Assembly: GCA_900317835.1 (NCBI GenBank)
Contig: ONIL01000014.1
Span: 62,001-126,000, forward strand
DNA from: an uncultured Prevotellaceae bacterium
GTDB lineage: Bacteria > Bacteroidota > Bacteroidia > Bacteroidales > Muribaculaceae
DNA length: 64,000 bases
Direction of reading: 5' to 3'
Below the pieces are notes generated by a model. The model had not been told where the DNA came from. It did no database searches and saw only the letters and a list, made by a program, of their open reading frames with translations. Position numbers and translations under genes: made by a program. Positions within the stretch are counted from its first letter, which is position 1, and the number at the start of each line of letters is the position of its first letter. This document shows positions 44,252 through 53,376 of the stretch, piece after piece.

Positions 44252-44395
44252 TTTTCATGGTATTAGTTTTAAAAGATTGGAGAAATTGATTTGCCGTGAG
44301 GCAGGAATGATTTCCTAGTTAAAGGTTTATGTTAATGGTATTAGAAGGTTAATTAGTTAAGCAATCCTTGACGTTGAGTCAAGGATTTGCGTTTT
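44252..44395 (+). ncRNA. Candidate small RNA bounded by promoter and terminator
   Basis: About 145 bases between a -7 box (TAAATTTG, 44238-44245) and a strong intrinsic terminator (44363-44395) with no open frame of note. It contains the words TTTTCATGGTATTAG and, about 70 bases on, TTAATGGTATTAGAAGG, a direct repeat of ATGGTATTAG, plus a small hairpin TGCCGTGAGGCA. Similar TTTTCATGGTATTAG leaders occur, from memory, in other Bacteroidales. Whether this is an independent small RNA, a 6S-like RNA or an orphan leader cannot be decided by eye. Confidence 0.5.
44363..44395 (+). terminator. Terminator of the candidate small RNA
   Basis: AATCCTTGAC and GTCAAGGATT form 10 perfect pairs around a 5-base loop, followed by TGCGTTTT. 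Confidence 0.8.
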
Positions 44396-44445
44396 ATAAC
44401 CCCTTTCATTCTTCATCGTATTCTAGGGATAGACATTTATGTTTA

Positions 44446-44453
44446 TACCTTTG
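44446..44453 (+). promoter_or_regulatory. Isolated -7 element
   Basis: TACCTTTG followed by GCGCTG, upstream of about 260 bases without a gene. Either a second promoter for the small gene at 44710 or the start of another non-coding transcript. CTGTCAACA occurs twice downstream (near 44517 and 44583). Confidence 0.4.
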
Positions 44454-44642
44454 CGCTGTAAACCGAAACAGGGAAACCTCGAGAGCTGTAAACCCATTCA
44501 GTGATAAAACCGCCAAACTGTCAACACGGTTTAGGCGAACGATAAAATTAGTGTAAACCTACTTAGTTAATCGCTCTCAAATCTGTCAACATTTTCTCGG
44601 GATAGTCAGACTGACCCTTTGTATTTATGTTTCTTTAAACTG

Positions 44643-44680
44643 ACAGTGCCTAATTTTGGCACTGTGTCATTCTACCTTTG
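44643..44680 (+). promoter_or_regulatory. Inverted repeat next to a -7 box: promoter with possible operator
   Basis: ACAGTGCC and GGCACTGT are perfect 8-base inverted arms separated by 7 bases (44643-44665). TACCTTTG at 44673-44680 is a consensus -7 box. The palindrome fills the spacer where RNA polymerase would sit, as expected for a repressor site, though a terminator for upstream transcription is an alternative. Confidence 0.5.
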
Positions 44681-44709
44681 CAGTGTAAAACAATAAAAAG
44701 GAGATGACT

Positions 44710-45012
44710 ATGAAAAAGAATTTGATAAACATCGTGAATTGCGGCGACGAGATTTTTGCCTCTCTCGAATGCAACGGGCGTCGCCTCGCCAGTGTGAAGG
44801 GAAGCGGTTTTTCCAGCCTTGATGCTGTCAGGCGGGCATTGCTCGACTTGGCGGGCCGCTATGTGGGTATGGCTGTTTTGACAGTGCGCAACTGCACTCA
44901 GGGTTGGCGTGATGTGACGACTCTCGCGACAATGCGCCGTCCTGCTGCTTGTCCTTCGATCGGTACCATGCCTCGTGTCGGAGCGCAATACCTCATTCCC
45001 TGGGCTTCTTGA
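44710..45012 (+). CDS. Small conserved-looking protein of unknown function
   Basis: One hundred residues: MKKNLINIVNCGDEIFASLEC, RLASVKGSGFSSLDAVRRALLDLAG, YVGMAVLTVRNCTQGWRDVTTL, then a Pro/Arg-rich tail. An in-frame ATG at 44704 exists, but an AAAAGGAG sequence ends just before it and is correctly spaced (6 bases) for the ATG at 44710. A clear promoter stands at 44673-44680. No domain is recognised; the compact alpha/beta start with a Cys and Gly pattern suggests a small folded domain. Confidence 0.6.
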   Translation: MKKNLINIVNCGDEIFASLECNGRRLASVKGSGFSSLDAVRRALLDLAGRYVGMAVLTVRNCTQGWRDVTTLATMRRPAACPSIGTMPRVGAQYLIPWAS

Positions 45013-45086
45013 AAAATAATGTACTCGTTTGTGAGCCATGATTGGTAAAATAGTTGTAAATTTGTAATCTCTAAACATTATATCAT

Positions 45087-45899
45087 ATGAAAGGAATTAT
45101 CGGAGCCATTGCCGGCGATGTTATAGGGTCGGCATACGAGTTTAACCCAACGCGTGACTATAATTTTGAACTATTCACGCCCAAGAGCACCTTTACCGAT
45201 GACACTGTGCTCACCATGGCTAACGCCCGCTGGCTGCTTGAGGACGATACACACTCCCCCGAGCGGTTAGTGGAAATCATGCTTGACATGTGCCGAAAGT
45301 ATCCCGATAGGGGGTATGGCGGTCGTTTCGCCCGATGGATACATGATGGAAATCCTCAACCCTACAACTCCTTCGGTAACGGGTCGGCAATGCGTGTGAG
45401 CCCTGTGGGTTATTATGCTCAGACTCTTGAAGAGGCGCTCGCGCTCGCTCAGATCTCGGCCGAAGTGACACATGATCATCCCGAAGGCATCAAGGGTGCC
45501 CAAGCAACGGTTGCCGCTATCTTCCTTGCCCGACAGGGGAAAAACAAGAGCGAAATTCGCGATTATGTGAAGGAAACCTTCGGTTATGATTTGGACCGGA
45601 CACTCGAGGATATACGTCCAACGTTCACTTTTGACGAGACATGCCAGCGCACGGTCCCCGAGGCAATAACCTGTTACATGGAGGGAACGGATTACGAGGA
45701 TGTTGTCCGCTTGGCCGTTTCCCTTGCTGGTGATGCCGACACTCTTGCCGCTATTGCAGGCTCAATTGCTTCGGCAACCGAGGAAGTACCCAACGAGATC
45801 ACCCAGCCCGTCATCGTGCGGTTGAGTGAAGAATTATGCACATTGCTGCTGCGCTTCAACGAGCTGGTAGCCAAACGAGAAGCTGAGACCGCCTTATGA
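45087..45899 (+). CDS. ADP-ribosylglycohydrolase family protein
   Basis: A 270-residue DraG/ARH-fold hydrolase that removes ADP-ribose from proteins or small molecules. The metal-binding motifs are present: GDVIGSAYEFNP, FTDDTVLTMANA, NGSAMRVSPVGYYA and SLAGDADTLAAIAGSIA with the di-magnesium aspartates. Target unknown. Its stop overlaps the start of the next gene by 4 bases (ATGA), implying translational coupling with an RNA methyltransferase, an arrangement I cannot explain functionally. Confidence 0.92.
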   Translation: MKGIIGAIAGDVIGSAYEFNPTRDYNFELFTPKSTFTDDTVLTMANARWLLEDDTHSPERLVEIMLDMCRKYPDRGYGGRFARWIHDGNPQPYNSFGNGSAMRVSPVGYYAQTLEEALALAQISAEVTHDHPEGIKGAQATVAAIFLARQGKNKSEIRDYVKETFGYDLDRTLEDIRPTFTFDETCQRTVPEAITCYMEGTDYEDVVRLAVSLAGDADTLAAIAGSIASATEEVPNEITQPVIVRLSEELCTLLLRFNELVAKREAETAL

Positions 45900-46645
45900 T
45901 GGACATGAACAACGGCATTCTCAAGGTCGTCAAGAGCCTTGCTGCCAAGAAATACCGTGACGATGAAGGCTTGTTTGTTGCCGAGGGAACCAAGTGCGTG
46001 CGAGACACCTGGCCACACTTCAACTGCCGCTGGCTCATCGCCAAGCGCTCTTGGTATGACCAGTGTGGCACTGCCGAACACTATGACAAGATTGTATTTG
46101 CCAATGGCCAACAGATGTCGCGCATCTCACAATTCGACACGCCCAGTGACGTCATTGCAGTCTATGAGAAACTCGAGGATGTGATTGACGCTGAACGTGT
46201 TGCAAGCAACCTAAACATCGTGCTTGACAACATCCAGGATCCGGGCAACCTGGGCACCATTATCAGGCTAGCCGACTGGTTCGGTGTGCGTGACATATTT
46301 GCCAGCAAAACCACGGTCGATGTCTATAACCACAAGGTGGTGCAGGCTACGATGGGCGCCATTGCTCGAGTCAAGGTGCACTATGGAGACCTGGAACAGG
46401 TGTTTGACCAGTATCCCGACCTGCCTGTCTATGGCACCTTTCTTGACGGCAAGGACATCTATCGCAGCGAGTTGGGAAAGAAGGGCTTCGTGGTCTTTGG
46501 CAACGAGGGCCAGGGCATTGGAGCCAAGGTCGCTAAGCACGTCGATCAACGTTTGCTCATTCCCAAGGCCAAAACAGCTGGCAGCGAGTCGCTCAACGTG
46601 GGCGTGGCCGCAGCAATCACCATTAGCGAATTCTTTAGAAGATAA
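45896..46645 (+). CDS. TrmH/SpoU family RNA 2'-O-methyltransferase
   Basis: A 249-residue SPOUT methyltransferase that methylates a ribose in rRNA or tRNA with S-adenosylmethionine. The N-terminal substrate-binding part is GILKVVKSLAAKKYRDDEGLFVAEG; the knotted domain has motif 1 LDNIQDPGNLGTIIRLADWFG, motif 2 VVFGNEGQGIG and motif 3 LLIPKAKTAGSESLNVGVAAAI. The target base is not predictable. It is coupled to the ADP-ribosylglycohydrolase by a 4-base overlap and followed by radA at 23 bases. Confidence 0.92.
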   Translation: MMDMNNGILKVVKSLAAKKYRDDEGLFVAEGTKCVRDTWPHFNCRWLIAKRSWYDQCGTAEHYDKIVFANGQQMSRISQFDTPSDVIAVYEKLEDVIDAERVASNLNIVLDNIQDPGNLGTIIRLADWFGVRDIFASKTTVDVYNHKVVQATMGAIARVKVHYGDLEQVFDQYPDLPVYGTFLDGKDIYRSELGKKGFVVFGNEGQGIGAKVAKHVDQRLLIPKAKTAGSESLNVGVAAAITISEFFRR

Positions 46646-46668
46646 CCCGTCAATCCCGTTGATCCAGT

Positions 46669-48054
46669 ATGGCCAAGCAGCAAGTTAAAACCACCTTCTT
46701 CTGCAAGAACTGCGGCAATGAGTCACCCAAGTGGCTGGGCAAGTGCCCTGCTTGCGGTGAGTGGAACACCTATATCGAAGAACCCAAGCCCCCAAAGTCT
46801 GCTCCTGCGCGATATGCTGGGACAGCAGACGGCTCTCACAAGGCCGCCGAACCTGTCAAAATCTCGGAAATACGAGCCGAGGACCAGCCTCGCATCAATT
46901 TGCCCAGTGGAGAGTTGAACCGTGTGCTGGGTGGCGGTCTTGTGCCAGGCAGCATTGTTCTGCTGGGAGGTGAACCCGGCATTGGCAAATCAACATTGGT
47001 CTTACAGAATGTGCTTCGCATCCGCTCGCGTCGCGTGCTTTATGTCTCGGGCGAGGAGAGCCCACAGCAGTTGCGCATGCGGGCTGACCGCATAGCAGGT
47101 GGTCGCATGGACTGTGAGTGTTACCTGCTGTGTGAGACCTCATTGGATAACATTTTCAACAGCATTCGTGCTTTCCAACCGGGACTCATTATCGTGGATT
47201 CCATCCAGACTATCGCCAGCGAGCAACTGGAGAGTGCACCTGGTAGCGTGACGCAAGTGCGTGAATGTGCTGCCGCATTCCAGCGCTATGCCAAGGAAAC
47301 TTATACCCCTGTCATCCTCATTGGCCACATTAACAAGGAGGGAAGCATTGCAGGCCCTAAAGTGCTGGAACACATCGTCGATGCAGTTATCCAGTTCGAG
47401 GGCGACCGCAATTATCTGTACCGCATTTTGCGGCCCATCAAGAACCGCTTCGGCAACACTAATGAGATAGGCATCTATGAGATGAAGGAAGATGGACTGC
47501 GCGAGGTGACCAATCCCAGCGAATTGCTCTTGAGTGACCGTGACAGCGAGTTGTCGGGCACAGCTATCGGTGTGACCATCGATGGCATGCGTCCTTTTCT
47601 CATTGAGGTGCAAGCGCTGGCCAGCACTGCCGCCTATGGTACCGCACAGCGGTCAGTTACTGGTTTTGACCAGCGGCGCATGAACATGTTGCTTGCGGTG
47701 CTTGAGAAGCGCCTAGGCTTCAAGTTGGCCCAGAAAGATGTCTTTCTCAACATCGTCGGTGGCATCAAGGTCAATGACCCTGCGCTTGATTTGGCGGTCA
47801 TCAGTGCCATCCTGTCATCTAATGTTGATATGGCGGTCAATACTGGTGTCTGCTTCGCTGGCGAGGTGGGGCTCTCGGGCGAAATTCGTCAGGTTACACG
47901 TTGTGAACAGCGCGTTACCGAGGCCCAGAAGCTTGGTTTCGGCACCATCATCATCCCCAAGAATAACCTTAAGGGAATTAAACGCGATGCCTGGACCATT
48001 CGCGTCGTTGAGGTTGCCCGTGTCGAAGATGCTTTCCGCTACCTGTTCGGTTGA
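46669..48054 (+). CDS. radA: DNA repair protein RadA
   Basis: RecA-like helicase that promotes branch migration in recombination. The 461 residues contain the four-cysteine zinc finger FFCKNCGNESPKWLGKCPACGEW, Walker A LLGGEPGIGKSTLVLQ, the RadA-specific KNRFG motif in PIKNRFGNTNEIGIYEM, and a C-terminal Lon-like domain (VQALASTAAYGTAQR, GEVGLSGEIRQV). Length standard. Third gene of a probable unit with the two genes before it. Confidence 0.96.
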   Translation: MAKQQVKTTFFCKNCGNESPKWLGKCPACGEWNTYIEEPKPPKSAPARYAGTADGSHKAAEPVKISEIRAEDQPRINLPSGELNRVLGGGLVPGSIVLLGGEPGIGKSTLVLQNVLRIRSRRVLYVSGEESPQQLRMRADRIAGGRMDCECYLLCETSLDNIFNSIRAFQPGLIIVDSIQTIASEQLESAPGSVTQVRECAAAFQRYAKETYTPVILIGHINKEGSIAGPKVLEHIVDAVIQFEGDRNYLYRILRPIKNRFGNTNEIGIYEMKEDGLREVTNPSELLLSDRDSELSGTAIGVTIDGMRPFLIEVQALASTAAYGTAQRSVTGFDQRRMNMLLAVLEKRLGFKLAQKDVFLNIVGGIKVNDPALDLAVISAILSSNVDMAVNTGVCFAGEVGLSGEIRQVTRCEQRVTEAQKLGFGTIIIPKNNLKGIKRDAWTIRVVEVARVEDAFRYLFG

Positions 48055-48239
48055 AATTAGTAGTTTTTCCCATTTCTTTTCTATTTTGTCATCACTTGTC
48101 ATGATGCCGCTTGCTCAACTTGAGTGAAGTGGCAGGGTGGGGTGACAATTTGTCGCTTGGCTGCCTTTGGCACACTGGTTGCAGTCTCGCACTACGGAAA
48201 TTAAAATTAATAACTTTTAAAATATTATTCAAAGAAATC
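48055..48239. other. Region upstream of groES
   Basis: 185 bases. No CIRCE element (TTAGCACTC-N9-GAGTGCTAA) is visible. Short palindromes CTCAACTTGAG (near 48115) and GACAATTTGTC (near 48144) occur; TGCCTTTG at 48162-48169 differs from a -7 box by one base. No convincing promoter or operator can be named. Confidence 0.5.
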
Positions 48240-48512
48240 ATGACTATTAAACCATTAAACGACCGTGTTCTCATTGAACCGGCTAAGGCAGAAGAAGTTG
48301 TCGGCGGTATCATCATCCCCGACAGTGCAAAAGAAAAACCTCTCAAAGGTATTGTGCGTGCCGCTGGCAATGGCACTAAAGACGAGGAAATGATTGTCAA
48401 GCCTGGTGACACTGTTCTCTACGGCAAATATGCCGGTAACGAGATTGAGATTGACGGTGAAAAACTGTTGATGATGCGTCAGAACGACATCCTGGCCATC
48501 GTGATGGATTAA
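48240..48512 (+). CDS. groES: Co-chaperonin GroES
   Basis: The 90-residue lid of the GroEL chaperonin. MTIKPLNDRVLIEPAKAEE start, the GGIIIPDSAKEKP mobile loop and GTVVAAG-like turn (GIVRAAGNGTKDEEM), then VKPGDTVLYGKYAG and the end DILAIVMD. The frame is open upstream to 48111, but homologues begin at the ATG at 48240. It is 45 bases upstream of groEL in the classic operon. Confidence 0.97.
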   Translation: MTIKPLNDRVLIEPAKAEEVVGGIIIPDSAKEKPLKGIVRAAGNGTKDEEMIVKPGDTVLYGKYAGNEIEIDGEKLLMMRQNDILAIVMD

Positions 48513-48548
48513 GTCACATTTATCAATTATCATAAACTATAAACATAA

Positions 48549-50198
<1,650 letters not shown>

Positions 50199-50229
50199 TC
50201 ATGTTTTGACCTAATACTGAATTTTTTAT

Positions 50230-50269
50230 CCCCTGTCAGACAATCTTGTCGACAGGGGAATTTTTTTTT
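50230..50269 (+). terminator. Terminator of groES-groEL
   Basis: CCCCTGTC and GACAGGGG form 8 perfect pairs around a 13-base loop; nine T residues follow after two A. The T tract continues into the -33 box of the next promoter. Confidence 0.85.
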
Positions 50270-50298
50270 GTCTATTTCATGATAATGTTGTACCTTTG
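50267..50298 (+). promoter_or_regulatory. Promoter of the acetyltransferase gene
   Basis: TTTG (50267-50270), a 20-base spacer and TACCTTTG (50291-50298): full consensus. The transcript would begin near 50303, which excludes the upstream in-frame starts at 50246 and 50279 and selects the ATG at 50321. Confidence 0.8.
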
Positions 50299-50320
50299 CA
50301 GGGAACTAATGTGCTGTACT

Positions 50321-50878
50321 ATGGATGTGATTGAGAAGAATGATGCAAGGATACTCTATGATGTGAGGGAGAATCCTGCTCTGCTCGAGAAGATCCGCCA
50401 ATGTGAATCGAGGTGTTTTGACTATAATCACACACCTCCAGGCGACTTACAGTGCCTTGCCGACCAGTTGAGAAATCTGCTGGGAACGGCTGGTGCTGGT
50501 TTGCGCATTATCCAGCCGTTCAAGTGTGACTATGGTTACAACATCCATGTGGGCAAGAATTTCTTTGCTAACTGTAATCTGGTCATCCTTGATGCTGCCG
50601 CTGTGACGTTTGGCGACAATGTGCTCATTGGACCCAACTGCGGTTTTTACACGGCTGGACATCCGCTGGACTACCAGCGTCGCAATTTGGGACTTGAATA
50701 TGCCCAGCCCATCACTGTGGGCAGCGACGTGTGGATTGGTGGCAATGTGTGCGTCATGCCTGGTGTCACGATCGGGGACGGTTGTGTCATCGGAGCCGGT
50801 TCGGTAGTGACGTGCGATATCGCGCCCCACACTCTTGCCGTCGGCAATCCTTGTCGCCCTATCCGTCACCTGCAATAA
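50321..50878 (+). CDS. Maltose/galactoside O-acetyltransferase family protein
   Basis: A 185-residue left-handed beta-helix acetyltransferase of the LacA/Maa type, using acetyl-CoA to acetylate a sugar. The N-terminal helical part ends with RNLLGTAGAGLRIIQPFKCDYG; the hexapeptide repeats include IHVGKNFFANCNLVILDAAAVTFGD, IGPNCGFYTAGHPLD (catalytic His) and IGGNVCVMPGVTIGDGCVIGAGSVV, ending HTLAVGNPCRPIR. Start chosen by the promoter at 50267-50298. Followed by the LytTR regulator gene. Confidence 0.92.
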   Translation: MDVIEKNDARILYDVRENPALLEKIRQCESRCFDYNHTPPGDLQCLADQLRNLLGTAGAGLRIIQPFKCDYGYNIHVGKNFFANCNLVILDAAAVTFGDNVLIGPNCGFYTAGHPLDYQRRNLGLEYAQPITVGSDVWIGGNVCVMPGVTIGDGCVIGAGSVVTCDIAPHTLAVGNPCRPIRHLQ

Positions 50879-50951
50879 CTGTGGAGCAACTGATAAGCCA
50901 TCGTCAGCACATGGGTCAAATGTGTTTAGTTAATTTAAGTACAATTATCAG

Positions 50952-51317
50952 ATGGATAATCAACGTTTAATATTTAACTCCCGTGACGAGTTGTTGCGCA
51001 TCGATGACCACCGCATCGTTTACTTTGAGGCTGACGGTAATTACACCTACATCATCACCTGTAACAAACTCAAGAGCGCGGTGTGCATGAATCTGGGGCA
51101 GATGGAAGATGCATTAGCCCAGCGACTCAAGGACAGGAAGAATATCTTTGCCCGCATCGGCAAGAGGTATATCGTCAACCTTAATTATGTCTATAAAATC
51201 AATCCGCTCAAGAAACAGCTTGTTCTGACCGATTTTACGAACTTCTCATATCAGGTGGACATCTCGCGTGAAGCCTTGAAGTCCTTGAAGGAGATCATGG
51301 TTCAAATCAAGATTTGA
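50952..51317 (+). CDS. LytTR-domain DNA-binding regulator, stand-alone
   Basis: A 121-residue protein that is almost wholly a LytTR DNA-binding domain: HRIVYFEADGNYTYIITCN, IFARIGKRYIVNLNYVYKINPLKKQLVLTD and SREALKSLKE match the family. No receiver or sensor domain is attached, so control must come from a partner, ligand or abundance. It stops 4 bases before the FHA/zinc-ribbon protein gene, the tightest spacing in the region, which makes it part of the signalling cluster that follows. Possibly regulates its own operon. Confidence 0.87.
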   Translation: MDNQRLIFNSRDELLRIDDHRIVYFEADGNYTYIITCNKLKSAVCMNLGQMEDALAQRLKDRKNIFARIGKRYIVNLNYVYKINPLKKQLVLTDFTNFSYQVDISREALKSLKEIMVQIKI

Positions 51318-51321
51318 TTCT

Positions 51322-52002
51322 ATGGAACTGATTATTGGCAGAGACGGGGCTACAGCCAAGCTCAAGGTGGTGAACGGCACTCAGGTGAGCCTCTTCGGTG
51401 AAGCGGCATCGGTACCTGGTGACGTGAGCCGGCAGCATTGTCAGCTCACCGCAATCGATGACAACACGTTTGTTATCAAGAATATCAAGGCCGCCAATGT
51501 CACCTGGGTTAATGGTGTGGAAGTGCAGACCAAGAGAATCACTAAGGATGACGTCATCCTGCTGGGGCAGAGCCGCTATGTCCTGCCGCTTCTCGACATC
51601 TTGGACCAGATAAGGCCCAACATTGCCGACATAACTCCACTCAAGGCCGTGTGGGAAGATTTTAACCGCAACACTATTGCCATCAGAAAACGCCAGCAGA
51701 TGAACAATCTTCTTTCAAGGATACCCATATTCCTGACCATGCTGGGCGGTTGCCTGATTGCCGTGAGTGAATCGATCAGGCCTTATTCCATTGCATTCAC
51801 TGTAATAGCCCTGCTCATCATGGCCTATGGTTTCTACCGTCAGGCTACCGACCGCGGCATCGACGAGCAAGAGAAGTTGAAAAAGCAGTTCCAGCGTGAC
51901 TATGTGTGTCCCAAGTGTGGACGTTTCTTGGGTTTCGTCGACTATGACCTTTTACAGCAAAATAACAACTGTCCCTCATGCAAAGCGAGGTACAAAAAAT
52001 AA
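51322..52002 (+). CDS. FHA-domain membrane protein with C-terminal zinc ribbon
   Basis: A 226-residue protein. Residues 2-92 form an FHA domain, the phosphothreonine reader: LIIGRDG at the start, SRQHC (36-40) and WVNGVEV (62-68) carry the conserved phosphate-binding positions. Two spans lie near 133-149 and 154-172, placing both ends in the cytoplasm. Residues 194-222 hold a zinc ribbon, CPKCGRFLGF and CPSCKARY. The arrangement suggests a membrane dock for phosphorylated partners such as the kinase or phosphatase encoded downstream. No direct proof of partner. Confidence 0.85.
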   Translation: MELIIGRDGATAKLKVVNGTQVSLFGEAASVPGDVSRQHCQLTAIDDNTFVIKNIKAANVTWVNGVEVQTKRITKDDVILLGQSRYVLPLLDILDQIRPNIADITPLKAVWEDFNRNTIAIRKRQQMNNLLSRIPIFLTMLGGCLIAVSESIRPYSIAFTVIALLIMAYGFYRQATDRGIDEQEKLKKQFQRDYVCPKCGRFLGFVDYDLLQQNNNCPSCKARYKK

Positions 52003-52047
52003 TTTCATACATTAATCCCACCATTTCATCCAATAAGGCATGAAATA

Positions 52048-52080
52048 TTTGGACACCGGGATGATTGAGTTTTAATTTTG
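52048..52080 (+). promoter_or_regulatory. Promoter of the caspase/kinase operon
   Basis: TTTG (52048-52051), a 21-base spacer and TAATTTTG (52073-52080): consensus spacing and boxes. The predicted start is about 30 bases before the ATG at 52118. No clear terminator separates genes from here to 60051. Confidence 0.75.
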
Positions 52081-52117
52081 CATCAACAGAATTATTAACG
52101 CATTAAAACTTAAGATT

Positions 52118-53362
52118 ATGAACGAAGAAACAATTTACATGGGCAATCTCTCCAGCGAGAATAATAATCACAGTGAGGAGAAGAATAACATTATGGCTAA
52201 GGCCTGGAAGCCCGTCACCATTGGTGGAATTACTGGTATTGTACTGGGCGCAGGCGCAATGCTTGCCAGCAAGGCATATGCTTTGACCGATAAGGATGAA
52301 GCCGGCGCTGATGAGACTCCCGTGCAAGAGTCCAAGCCTATCACTACTCAGGAGGTCGTTGAAACCGAGCCTGAGGCATCTGCAACCGAGCTCAATGTGG
52401 CCACCATCGCCGATGACATGTCGTTTGAAGAGGCCTTTGCCACCGCTCGCGATCTGGTGGGTCCTGGCGGCGTGTTCTACTGGCGTGGTGTTATTTTCAG
52501 CACCTATACCGTTGACGAATGGAATGCGATGACCGATGAGGAGCATGAGCTGTTCGCCATTCAGGTGCGTCCCGAGGTTGACGCCAACAGCATTGACATG
52601 ACGGATGTCGAGCCTGATCAGATTTATCCCGTGAATGACGAGGATATGGCCTTGGCCGAGGCGATAGATGAGGTCGAGGACGAGATGGTCGAGACCGATG
52701 AGGATATCGCTATTGCTGAGGTTCAGAACGATGAACTCTTGGCCGATATCGCCTTGCCTGACATGGATGTCCAGGATGCTGACATTGCAATGGCACATAT
52801 TAATGCCGACATGCAGGATGCTATGGGCCTGATCGAAGATCTCCGTGAAATCCCGGAGATGGATGAAGACGTTGCTATGGCCGAGGAAGATAATCTGGAA
52901 GCTGACGAGGATGTGGCTATCGCAGATGCTGATGTTCAAGAGCCCATCAACGACCTTGCGTTTGCCGAAATGGTTACCAAGCAGCCTGTCAACGATATGA
53001 TGGATTCCCAGTTTAATGTGGTGGCTCAGGACGAGGCGCAGCAGGAAGACGATGACGACAACGTGGTGCGCATCATCGGTTATGGTGAGTCCGACGGACA
53101 CATGGTCATGGGTCTCGACATGGATGGAGACAACTCGGCAGATATCCTGGTTATCGACGTGGATGACTCAGGCAGCTATGCTGAGCCCGACATCGTCGTC
53201 GATAGTGAGGGCAATGTGTCAACCTATGATGAACTTGTTGACATAGCCCAAGACCAACAGCCTGACGACAGCACCAACCCGATGGACGAGATGCAGGCCA
53301 ATCATCCTGATATGGGTCAAGACATGCCCGATTACATGGATGATGCCATTCCCCATTTTTGA
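52118..53362 (+). CDS. Acidic single-span protein with DEDxAxA repeats
   Basis: A 414-residue protein of unknown family. The first 28 residues are polar and cytoplasmic; a span follows (about 31-50: PVTIGGITGIVLGAGAMLASKAYA), leaving the rest outside. Residues 95-150 form a small domain (FEEAFATARDLVGPGGVFYWRG, TVDEWNAMTDEEHELFA). Then five degenerate repeats appear: DEDMALAEA, DEDIAIAEV, DADIAMAHI, DEDVAMAEE, DEDVAIADA, each about 20-45 residues apart. A Ca-site-like DMDGDNSADILVIDVDDSG follows near 335. Highly acidic throughout. First gene of the operon with the caspase-like protease. Confidence 0.75.
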   Translation: MNEETIYMGNLSSENNNHSEEKNNIMAKAWKPVTIGGITGIVLGAGAMLASKAYALTDKDEAGADETPVQESKPITTQEVVETEPEASATELNVATIADDMSFEEAFATARDLVGPGGVFYWRGVIFSTYTVDEWNAMTDEEHELFAIQVRPEVDANSIDMTDVEPDQIYPVNDEDMALAEAIDEVEDEMVETDEDIAIAEVQNDELLADIALPDMDVQDADIAMAHINADMQDAMGLIEDLREIPEMDEDVAMAEEDNLEADEDVAIADADVQEPINDLAFAEMVTKQPVNDMMDSQFNVVAQDEAQQEDDDDNVVRIIGYGESDGHMVMGLDMDGDNSADILVIDVDDSGSYAEPDIVVDSEGNVSTYDELVDIAQDQQPDDSTNPMDEMQANHPDMGQDMPDYMDDAIPHF

Positions 53363-53376
53363 TTGATGTAATCACT

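Noticed and set aside
48055-48239. CIRCE heat-shock operator before groES
   Set aside because: No TTAGCACTC-N9-GAGTGCTAA or close variant; only short unrelated palindromes.
52103-53101. 332-codon minus-strand frame opposite the acidic repeat gene
   Set aside because: His- and Ile-rich reverse reading of Asp/Glu codons; the plus frame has a promoter, a membrane span and the operon context.
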